Below, piece by piece: positions 47,167 through 56,886 of a stretch of DNA of 64,000 nucleotides (its first letter is position 1; each line of letters begins with the position of its first letter). The notes beneath the pieces were generated by a model. The model saw only the letters and a program-made list of their open reading frames with translations. It made no database searches and was not told the DNA's origin. Where the stretch lies: contig CM040093.1 of NCBI GenBank assembly GCA_022496805.1, positions 12,800,713 through 12,864,712 of the forward strand, read 5' to 3'. A program made the translations under genes and the position numbers. This DNA is from Pohlia nutans (taxonomy: Eukaryota; Streptophyta; Bryopsida; Bryales; Mniaceae).

Positions 47167-48420
47167 TTCATTTTTGTTACTCTCATTGACCAGTCGAGAT
47201 TGTTCTCATTGTACATATGTTTGTACGATATATTTTATGAATTTGTTGTTGAATTGGAAAGAAGTGTCCTGCCCGCTCTAGTCATGATCTTGAGAGTGCC
47301 AGAATTCTTGCAACTTTTTCCTTTTTCTTCTTAAAATCAATAATTCCTATGTGCACAGAAAGAATTGAAGGATTGATCATGTGGCTCTGATTAGAATTTC
47401 ATTTTGGTTACTCTCATTGATCAGTCAAGATTGTTCTCATTGTAAGGTAGGAGCACCCAATTCCGACAGTGTACCCAATGCCGATAATTTCTAGACACGG
47501 CATTCATTTTAGAATACAAATCTAAGCACATCATAGAGCCTTTATTGTTTGTTGATATAAATAATAAGCTATCTATGGTCTACCTAGATTTACGTTCTAG
47601 AATGACTACCGTGTGTAGAAATTATCGGGATTGGGTACACTGTTGGAATTGGGTGCTCCTACCTTACATATGTTTGTACAATATGTTTTGTGAAATGGGA
47701 AGAAGTGTTGTGCCCACTCTAGTCATGATCTTGAGATTGCCACAAGCTTTTGAAATTTTTGGATAAAATTCTTGCAATTTTTCCCTTTTACATGTTATAG
47801 TTAGTTGTTCCTATGTGCACAATTTAAAGTGCACTTGGAAGCCAATAGTTGATTGTAGGATTTCCAAAAGAATTGAAGGATTGATTATGCGTCTCTGGAG
47901 AAATGTATTTTTATTATTCTCATTGACCAACCAAACTTGGTCAAATTGTATATTGTTTGATTCTCAATAGAATGATATTTTTATTATTTTCAGATTTTAT
48001 GAAATTAAACATTTATTGTTGAAATAGAAAGAAGTGTCTTGCCCATTCTAGTCATGATCTTGAGATTTTTATTACGCTCGTTGATCAGCCAAACCTGTTC
48101 TAGAGTGTTCTTATTTTACATTGATTCTGAATAGAATGATATTCTTATTTTTATTTTCAAATTTTATGAAATTGATAAATGTCTATTGTTGAAATAGGAA
48201 GAATTGTCTAGCCCATTCTAGTCATGATCTTGAGATTTTTCATTACTCTTATTGATTAGCCAAACTTGGTTAAGATTGTTCTCATTGTATTGTACATTGT
48301 TTGATTCTGAATAGAATGATGATTTTATGAAATTAAACATTTGTTGTTGAAATGGAAAGAGGTGTCTTGCCCATTCTAGTCATGATCTTGACATTGCCAC
48401 AAGCTTTTGAAATTTTGAAC
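47149..48420 (+). repeat. Serial duplications of the CLT 3' end
   Basis: The last coding bases and 3' untranslated segment (AAAGAATTGAAGGATTGA) recur at about 47357 and 47866. The word CATTCTAGTCATGATCTTGA or its CGCTCTAG and CACTCTAG variants recurs at about 47275, 47716, 48045, 48220 and 48375. The copies are separated by AT-rich DNA and progressively diverged, so they arose by repeated local duplication. Confidence 0.8.
47445..47664. mobile_element. 220-bp MITE with long TIRs and TA target duplication
   Basis: The ends are AGGTAGGAGCACCCAATTCC and its inverted copy (GGAATTGGGTGCTCCTACCT). The inverted match extends about 45 bp inward with few differences. TA flanks both sides (47443-47444 and 47665-47666). 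The paralogous, empty sequence at 47206-47216 reads CATTGTACATA, which shows the site before insertion. It resembles Stowaway-type MITEs by target duplication, not by terminal sequence. Confidence 0.88.
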
Positions 48421-49438
48421 AATTTTTTTGCAACTTTTCCCTTTTACATCTTGTAGTTAGTTGTTCCTATGTGCACAAACTGAAACTAGAAACTGCATTT
48501 TGGAAGCTAATAGTTGATTGTAGTAGTTTCCAAAATATATTTCTATTGTTTGAAAATATAGTATAGTATTTTTTCTATTGATATATTTTGTGAAGAATAA
48601 TCCTCATCATTCAATCTTTGTTACATAATCATCATTTGGAAGCGTCTTACTAACGTGTTATATTGTAATTGGTCAGCATCTAGATAATGAATGTCTAAGT
48701 GCTTTATTTTATTTAACTTGTTAAGGTTCTTAAACAAATAGTTTTCTTCATACACCTTGTGCATATAAGAATCTATGTCTATTTACCCACATAGATATGG
48801 AAACATTCTTCCATATACTAGTACAAGAACACAAAAACATCGTTGATTGAGAAACGAGATATGAGTCATCTCAAGACTCCAAGAACAATGGTTATGTCTG
48901 GCAAGTAATGTTTAAATCAAGAGTACCCAAAAATAATTTAACTACTTTGTCGCTCAATTGTTTGCGGTGATCTTAGTGCAAATACTAGTTATTTATTCTA
49001 TAATCAAATAGCACATATGAAAAGATTCTATAGCCGCACAACATTAGTTTTTATTTACCCTCTAAGAAGGGCCGAATGTAGAAGTGGAGCTTTTATAGCA
49101 AAATAAATTTTGGCTAGACAACAAAAAATCTTCATCCTCACAATATTTCTTTTTCTTCCCATGTCAATAAAAAATTATAATAAATCCTTGCACAAAAATC
49201 AACATTTAGTGACTAAATCAATTACATCACTGAAGAGTAAACAAAACCCGCATGTTCAACATACTCCCTCTATTTGGAAATAATTTACTTAGTTTTTGGC
49301 ATTCGTTTTCTCCACATATTTGTCCTATTTTTGATACTTCAAATGTGAACCCTGTCCACTTTAAACGGAACAAACAATGAGAGTGACACAAAAACTACAT
49401 ATTACTATTAAAGGTAGATCATTTTTCAACAATTTGTT
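48421..49438. other. Non-coding stretch with a possible Stowaway-like end
   Basis: No gene is visible. At 49262-49290 the sequence TACTCCCTCTATTTGGAAAT resembles the terminal motif of Stowaway MITEs (TA followed by CTCCCTC). I cannot find a clear inverted partner, although GGAACAAACAATGAGAG near 49371 is a weak candidate. Confidence 0.35.
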
Positions 49439-51322
49439 TTGCCAAAAAAAGCATTAAGTTGGAAGATTCCAAAAATTGAGACACTTATTTCTAGACAGCG
49501 TGATGTCAAAGAGTGTGACCTCAAGAACAACGACGAAGGTGAGGAAAATTATGTGGTTCCCGAGGATAGAGAAATCGTGGAATTGCAAGAATCCGACGAA
49601 GAAGACCGTGACCATTTCGAGGTGAGATCCAATATCATCTTCACTGTGTTTTCCTTCAAGTGCCCGTGGTCATCACTCCTGTTGCTCTTGGTCAGTCCTC
49701 GGTGATCAGATGTTGCTTGCTATTGCTCGGTGATCATTCTCGTGGTACTTGCTCTGCCTCGGTCACGTGCTCGTGATTTGGTCGTGGTCTCATGTTTATG
49801 AAGGTGTGTGTTTAGTGATATTGCTCGTGTCGATTTTCATGATGCTCGTGATCTGCTCGTGGTGAGTTGTTGTTGCTCATGTATATGATCATACTCGAGT
49901 ATCATAACAAGGTGATCTTTAGCTCATGGTCGGGATTTTAATGTGCTTGTGGTTGTGGTGATTTCTATGTGCTCGTGGTCGTGATTTTAATATGGCCGTG
50001 GTGGTGATTTTCATGTGCTTGTGGTCGTGATTTTAATGCAGCCGTGGTCATGATTTTAATGTGCTCGTGGTTTTGCTGTTCATGTGCTCGTTTTCGTGGT
50101 TTTAATGTGCTCGTGGTCGTGTTCATCTTTAGCTCGTGGTCGTGTTGTTTGTGTGGCTTGTAGTCGTGATTTTCATGTGCTCGTGGTTATTGCAATTCAT
50201 GTGGCCGTGGTTGTGATTTTCATGTGCTTTTGGTCGTGCTATTCATGTGGCCGTGGTCGTGATTTTCCGGTGCTCGTGGTGATTGCAATTCATGTGGCCA
50301 TGGTCATGATTTCCATATTGATCGTGGTCGTGCTGTTCTTGTGGCCGTGGTTGTGATTTTCGAGTGCTCGTGGCCATTGAGTTGCCTGTGGCTGTGGTCG
50401 CGATTTTCATATTGCTCGTGGTCTCCATGTTCATGTGGCTGTAGTCGTGATTTTTATGTGCTGGTTTTCGTGGTGATTAAGTGACCGTGGTCGTGATTTT
50501 CATGTGCCCCTGGTCGTGGTGTTCTTTTGCTCATGGTCGTGCTGTTCATGTGGCCGTGGTCGTAATTTTCATGTGTTGGTTTTGTGGTAATTAAGTGGTT
50601 GTGGTCGTGTTGTTCATGGGCCTCGTGGTCGTGGTGATCTTTTGCTCGTGGTGCTGATTTTCATGTGGTCTTGATGCTCGTGATCTTTCGCTCGTGGTCA
50701 TGATTTTCATGTCGTCGTGGTCGTGGTAATTTTTAGTTCCTGGTCGTGATTTTGCAATGGTCCTGGTGCTCATGATATTTTGCTCGTGGTCGTGCTATTC
50801 ATGGACAGGGTTTAGAGTGCCTCGATCATGTGTTCCTGGTCCCGGTGTGGTGCTGATGTTCATCTGTTCGTTGCTCGTGGTGTGGGGCTAATGTTCATGT
50901 GTTTGTAATGATCTATTGTTTGGTGCTCACGTGCTCGTGGTGCTGATGTTCATGGTCGTAGTCGTGGTGAGCTCATGTGCTCGTGGTCGTGATGTAAAAT
51001 ATGCTCGTGGTCATGGTGATGTAAAATATGTTGTTCTTGATGGCAGGCACAGCATGCTTCTCAAGAGCGTGAACCTTCTAGCCGGCAGTACCAAGTGGGT
51101 GGAATTGTGCCCAGTGGTTTGACTAGTGGTGTGGTAGGCCAATGGAGTTCATATGTAGTTATCCGCGGTGCTAGTGTGCCATGGGACGACATTGAGCATG
51201 TTGGACCGGGAATGCCCACCACATGGAATGTCATGGGAGTCCACGATAATTCACAAAACACAGACATAGAACTTGATATGGGCCTTGATTTAGCGTTGAA
51301 TGGCCATAGTTTTTACCAATGA
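49439..51322 (+). CDS. Two-exon gene of unknown function with a repeat-filled intron (5' end not defined)
   Basis: An open frame from about 49439 to 49621 (acidic, E/D-rich, with KIPKIETLISRQRD) ends at GAG/GTGAGA. It continues in phase 0 at 51047 after GGCAG and runs to a TGA at 51320-51322, ending in an acidic segment and MGLDLALNGHSFYQ. There is no ATG at the start of the first visible exon, so upstream exons are likely. The gene faces the broken Harbinger nuclease tail to tail, 27 bp apart. It could be the accessory (ORF1-type) gene of that element, but I see no Myb/SANT signature. I do not recognise the family. Confidence 0.45.
49622..51046 (+). repeat. 1.4-kb G/T-rich degenerate tandem array inside an intron
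   Basis: The intron consists of variants of GTGCTCGTGGTCGTGATTTT followed by CATGTGGCCGTGGTCGTG, with a loose 24-36 bp period. It contains no stop-free structure of interest. Like the intron at 22564-27681, it is G/T-rich in the transcribed sense. Confidence 0.85.
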
Positions 51323-51349
51323 ATGTGATACTAGTCACACTTTTATATA

Positions 51350-52651
51350 TTATGCCAAATTGGCGCCTTTCAACATCCACAAGTGTTCAATTAGATCACC
51401 ACAGAGACCAAAATGAGTGTCCGCATTTGCAATCTCTATGGTACTTGTCACTAACTCATCAAAGGACAAACCTCTTTGCATTGGAACATTTTCCCCATGC
51501 AACTCACCAATGATATCATTTAGTCCTTCGACTCCTTCTTCATCCTCAAGTATCATATTGTGCAAAATACAACACGTGAACATGATGTTTGATATCACCT
51601 CCATGCTCCAATGGCGGCAAGGGTTTTGAATAATCGCGAAACACACCAAAACATCTCTCAACATCCTTGCGAACGGCCTCTTGTCTTTCTACGAAATGGC
51701 TGCGCCTCTCATCCTACGGTTGATGGATGCTTTGCACGAAGCATGACCACTCAGGATATATACCATCTGTGAGAAAATAATACCGATCGTATTGACAACT
51801 GTTAACTTCGAATTGCATGTCACGAGCTTCGCTAGTCAACATGTTGTGGATGAGCGGCGATTGGTCCAACACGTTTAAGTCGTTGTTGGAACCCGGTAAT
51901 CCAAAAAATGCATGCCATATGTGCAATCCACCATCTGCCACGGCCTCCAAAATAATGGACTTCTTTCCATCGTTGTCACCAAAATCCCCTTGCCAAGCCA
52001 CCGGACAATTCTTCCACTCATAATGCATACAATCAAATGAGGCAAACTTCCCTGGAAAGCCACGATCAACATTAATTGCCAATTTTTTTATCAAAGTCGG
52101 CACGTGTAGGTTGCCTCTTATGATAAGCTTCAAACTCAGCCCTAATTGCAAGGCAAAATCGCTTCATAGATCTCATTGCGGTGGTTTCACTAGTCCTGCA
52201 ATATTCGTCTGTAGCATTGGCACACAACCCGTAATATCCTCAAAGCTGATGTGATCTTTTGATGGGGGGACAAATCTAATTAACCACACGCATCCGTTTT
52301 CTGAACAAAGTATTCGTCTCTAGCACAAACCCTATCCAGAATTGTTAAAAACAATGACTGCCGCATATGGTAGCGGCGGCGAAAAAAGTTTGGTCCATAC
52401 ACTGGTTCATCTACAAAATAATCAGACATCATACGGGCGTGCATCTCGTGTCTATGTCTATCAATGTTGGGCGATTTCCCAGGACGTGATCCTCGGACAA
52501 CGCTAGGTATTTGATGACGCCGTGCATTCAACCCTAATTCCATAACCCAATTAACATTGAAATCGTCTTCCTCATCGTCCTCCAAAAAGAGCTCCCGTGT
52601 GGCAAGAAGGCATTGCCGCCATTGATCCATACTAGCAACTACCAAAAACAC
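51350..52651 (-). pseudogene. PIF/Harbinger-type transposase (Plant_tran nuclease), frameshifted
   Basis: Three minus-strand blocks in different frames make up one Harbinger nuclease. The blocks are 52280-52651 (with MRQSLFLTILDRVCARDEYF), 51714-52151 (with FASFDCMHYEWKNCPVAWQG and LPGSNNDLNVLDQSPL) and 51350-51664 (with ILHNMILEDE). The DCMHYEWKNCP and GSNNDLNVLD motifs hold two of the catalytic Asp residues of the DDE_Tnp_4/Plant_tran family. A TAA follows the first block near 52280. Coding similarity runs on in other frames through 52150-52280, so at least three frame breaks exist. The element is therefore non-autonomous now. Confidence 0.85.
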
Positions 52652-54050
52652 ATGAGAAACCCTAAACCCCTAGGGAAGAAAAAAATTGGAACTTCCTGGC
52701 TCCTAAACTACCGTCTCCCTTGCCGCAGTCTCCCTGGCCAAGCTCGTAGTCTCTGCTACAAAAAATCATAGTCTCCCTGTGCTTGTTCACCCGGCCACCT
52801 CCCCAGCCACCTCAGCAATTGAGACCCCTTTCATGCTTGCTTAGCCATGACAGCGTGGCGGAAAATCAGTCACCACGACTACAAACCGGCCCAGAATCTT
52901 GTCAGTCAACACGGACCGCGTCAGCCGACCTAGAATTTCGGTAGTTCCTTGTTCATGATCAGTGCTTTACGGAGCCAGGGTAAGGGTCTCCAATTTTGAC
53001 AAGTCACGCATCCCTTGAAGAGCCCTCTATTGCCCCTTTACTGAGTAGTGGATTCAGAGCAAGGGTGCGGATGCTCTAAATTACAACAGTGGCCTGGCAA
53101 CACCTGCTGGTCAAGTAGACATGCCCATTGTTTTTATTATTGCACATATTTATGGAATATAATTTTGGATATAACATTGATTATAATATCGTAGTATCAT
53201 AGTAGGGTTGCTAAAAAATAATTCAAAAGAAAAAGAAAAACGTGAAATATAGGAAATTATGAGGAAAAAAATAATTTTATAAATGATTTTAAGCTATATT
53301 TTACTATTTCTAGGGCATTGTGGGTCATTTTCAATCATATTTTTGCTCATAACCAAAAATCAAGAAGTTCATTTTTTGAGGGGCGAACCTTGTTTTTCAA
53401 AAACAAATAAAGTTTTATTCAAGGGTTGGTGACCCTGCTGTAGTACTACAATAGAGTTAACCAAAAAGATTTTCCCAAAGAGGAAACTCCGCTTGAATTG
53501 CACATTGACTCATTTTTTAGTTCAAAATAGAAAAAACTAGTTTGTATCGTATTTACACTTGGCCAATGGAAAAGCTCTAGAGCTATTAGGGGGCCTCGAA
53601 CCTTGTACCTCCTCGAACTAAGAGAAGATACCCCAATGAACCATATCGCTTGCCCGTGTTTGCATGCGTTTCCTACTGCTCATCACTTGCTCCTACAAGC
53701 TAAGTTTGACCTCTTGATCGCTCTGACCCTTGTTAGAATGATTATACTAGCAAGCAAACCAGAGGTATAGTACAGTGGGGTGACACCGAAATTGGCACCT
53801 TGTGCAATTCCAGGGATAGTGCCCACACTGCTGCCAACTTTGACACCCTCTCGAGCGCTGGAAAATTGTTATTTATACATGAAATTTTAGACACAAAATT
53901 ATTGTTATGTTGATAACATGTGTACCAAATTTCAAAGCTAGAAGATTGATAAAAAAAATATATATTCAAGATTTACTAACAAGGGGTAGCTGTAAGAAAT
54001 GTTTCACAGCTGCCAACTTTGACACCAGCTAAGCTATTTTTACAGCAGCT
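52652..54050. other. Flank of the Harbinger copy, with candidate terminus and a SINE-like head
   Basis: At 53066-53086 AAGGGTGCGGATGCTC is followed by TAA (53087-53089). It reads like the right terminus of a Harbinger/Tourist element (GAGCATCCGCACCC with a TAA duplication). No left partner was found. The rest is non-coding. GCTGCCAACTTTGACACC occurs twice, at about 53829 and 54010, the second copy about 40 bp before the mitochondrial junction. Confidence 0.4.
53592..53645 (-). ncRNA. Possible tRNA-derived SINE head (A and B boxes)
   Basis: On the minus strand TATGGTTCATTGGGG (A-box-like) is followed 43 bp later by GGTTCGAGGCC (B-box-like). That is the spacing of internal RNA polymerase III promoters. 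No complete tRNA cloverleaf can be drawn, and no A- or T-rich SINE tail was identified, so the call is tentative. Confidence 0.3.
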
Positions 54051-55508
54051 TTTCAATGGTGGCGCGATGTTATACGTGAATCCACTTACGAAGGACATCA
54101 TACATTTGTGGTCCAATTAGGACTTCGCTATGGTATGATTTTGTTCATCGTGTCTGAAGTCATGTCTTTTTTAGCTTTTTTTTGGGCTTTTTTTCATTCT
54201 TCTCTGGCACCTACGGTAGAAATTGGAGCTATTCGGCCCCCTAAAGGAATTGATGTGTTAAATCCTTGGGGAATTCCTTTTCTAAATACCCTTATTCTAC
54301 TTTCATCTGGAGCTGCCGTGACTTGGGCTCATCATGCTATATTAGCTGGATTCAAAAAACAAGCTGTTTATGCTTTAGTAGCTACCAGGCGACCGTCAGA
54401 TTACCAAGGAAACTTTTTGATTACCTCCTGTAATCATACCATTGCTGATGCTCGCAATGAGACGGATGCAACTTACCATTTAAACCAACCGGGACAATAG
54501 CATGTTGCAAAAGGAAAGGACAGGGTTGACCAACTCTAGAGAACTTTTCCGACCGTGTCTTGGAAATATAGCCGAATGGGTCATTCATGAATGCGAGGTG
54601 TTTATGAGACACTAACTCGAGCGTGTTCGGTCAGGTTATTGATCAATCAATAATATTACAGCGCTATCTCCTCCATGGCAGAATGGTAGCCTGCCTGTGG
54701 CAGAGCAGGAGGAGGTCCCAATTTCAATATGAAACAAAAACACTGGAAGCACGGCTGCTTTTTTGTCCAAACTAGCACTATTAGTTGGAAATCTTATGTG
54801 TTTTCATGTAAGTATAAGAGTACCTTGGTAGTACCGGTGAACTAGATAGCCATGATCCGGCTATCTGGGACGGAGGACTCGTAGTATCCGCCTACTCGAA
54901 AGAGAGCTGGCAACAGTAAAGCACTTGACTCGATCTCATTCGTTTAAGGGCAAAGCGAGAAGGAGTCTAAATCACTGTACAGAAATGATTTTCATTTATG
55001 GACTTTACCTGATTGACACGGGAAATCTGACTTCATGTCTGAATAGAATTAAGCCTAAGCCTTTATAAAGGACTACGTGCCCTATAGAGTAAAAAATCAG
55101 GTTGGTGAGCCGTGTGATAGGTAACTATCTTGCACGGTTCGGAGAGCACTTTATTATGTCAGATGAGTAAACGGCGACCAAGTTGTACGGCTCTATGAAG
55201 TAACTTTTGACTCTACCATTTTGCTGGCTCTAGTCTTCACCGGGTTTCAAGGAATGGAATATGTAGAAGCACCTTTCACGATTTCTGATGGTATTTATGG
55301 TTCTACCTTTTTTTTAGCTACAGGGTTTCATGGTTTTCATGTTATTATAGGTACCATTTTCCTAATAATATGCGCTATTCGTCAATATCTAGGGCATTTT
55401 ACCCAAACGCATCACTTTGGCTTTGAAGCAGCTGCTTGGTACCGGCATTTTGTTGATGTGGTTTGGTTATTCTTATCTGTATCTATTTATTGGTGGGGAG
55501 GTAATTAA
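54051..55508 (+). CDS. cox3: Cytochrome c oxidase subunit 3 (5'-truncated, two exons)
   Basis: This is subunit III of respiratory complex IV, in the inner mitochondrial membrane. Exons 54051-54385 and 55217-55508 correspond to nt 172-506 and 507-798 of the gene, and the first 57 codons are missing. The protein shows [37 protein letters not shown] and the terminal [19 protein letters not shown]. The stop and inferred total length (265 residues) match the bryophyte protein. Three codons carry C where the family has the U-edited residue: S96 TCT (54166), R119 CGG (54234) and R245 CGG (55443, cox3 nt 733). ATGs inside the exon are not starts. Confidence 0.93.
54386..55216 (+). other. Group II intron cox3i506
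   Basis: It follows nt 506 of the reading frame and ends CTCTAC. A clear domain V lies at 55107-55140 (GAGCCGTGTGATAGG through TGCACGGTTC). No maturase frame is present, so splicing would rely on nuclear factors. Confidence 0.85.
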
Positions 55509-56886
55509 AAAAAGGAGAAAAAATCTGAAACAGTTTTTTTACCAACCTAATCATACTTTATTTAAAGATAGAACTTAATTTAGTCTGCTTTTTTTTCTAA
55601 GAACCGGGCTTATAATGATGGTGGTATTCGTGATTAATTCTGGCGATTCTAATATGGATCCTAGTACTTTCTAGAAGGAAGGTATCCATATACCGGTGAT
55701 GTCACGAGGCAAATATTTTGATAGACTTAAAAGTTATCAATAACTTAATTAGTATTCTAAGAGGAAGCTTGAGGTCTATAAGGGGCATTATGATGTCAAT
55801 CCAGAGAGCATAAAAGGCATCCCGACCTTGCTGCTGAAAAAATAATATGTTTGCTATGACCTATCACGTAATATGCAACCTGCCTTTTTTCCAATAGCAG
55901 TCGAATGGATAAAACCGTAGCTGCTTAAAAGCGACCGTTAGATTTGCATAAGAAAAGCGAAGAAGGTGGTTGACCAACGCCGCGCGGCACGCGCGTGCTT
56001 GCCCTAGGCCGGTTTGCTTAGGGTGTTGCTTACGCGGCGCTTTGGAGAGGCTTCGTGTTGATGGTATACCAGTAACATTTTTGTGGGAACCGAATAATAA
56101 ATATAGCTTCGCGGTCTTCTTCGTCCATTATGCGGGGGGTGCGCGGCTTATGTGAGAACCCGCGCGCCCCCCTCCCCTTCCTTTTTGTCTGTTTGGTCTT
56201 GACTGCCTCGTTCGTAAAAAGCGGCATTATGTAAAGTTTACATACATATTAAAATAGATGGGCTAGATGCACTAAACAATAAAACTACTTCATTAATTCT
56301 AGGAAATGCTTCTATGTATTTTGGAAAGATGCGTAGCACTTGGTTGGTTTTGCAAACAAAGAAAAATATATATATATATATTTTTTTTCTTTGTTTCACT
56401 AATCAGTAGAAAAATATGCTATGCTCCGCGGCCTAGTTCATTTTACGAGCTTGTTGGATTAGCCCTGAATTGAATCAAAGTTTTTCAAAGGCTTTTCAGC
56501 CGGTTCTCCGATTAAACTAAGAAAAATAGAAATTAATGCATTCTTCCCGCGCAAGTGTTTTGTCAATGCCTAAAAGCAAGGAACCACAAACCCGCGGCAA
56601 AAAAAAATATATATAGCTCCGCGGTAGGTTTCTGTTTTCTGGCTATAGCCAATTAAGGTGTCATGTCCATAATTCTTATGACATTTCACAACTTTATTTT
56701 GGGGCTATCATTCATTCAGGCTACTTTTTTAAGCGGTTTAACTTTCAATCATCCGCCTTATCCTGTTAGCCCGCGGTCCACAACCTATGTTTTTCTAAAG
56801 CTATTGTAAAAAAAAAATATATATATATATATTTTTTTTAACAATAGCTTTTCATATGAAATAGGATAGAAAAAAAAGCCAACAAA
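55509..56886. other. cox3-nad1 mitochondrial spacer
   Basis: No gene or tRNA was recognised. The spacer contains two strong A/T hairpins with (AT)n loops, at about 56357-56397 (AACAAAGAAAAA arm) and 56799-56852 (AGCTATTGTAAAAA arm). A GC-rich patch near 55975-56165 has several CGCG-containing inverted repeats. Confidence 0.65.

Noticed and set aside
49622..51046. Open frames in the G/T-rich region on both strands
   Set aside because: Their composition follows the GTGGTCGTGATTTT repeat, and the region is bounded by splice sites in phase with the flanking exons.
54108..54500. Independent cox3 start at the ATG near 54158 or an upstream alternative codon
   Set aside because: The reading frame continues upstream with conserved cox3 residues ([10 protein letters not shown]). 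The gene is truncated, not restarted, and residues after codon 169 are intron.
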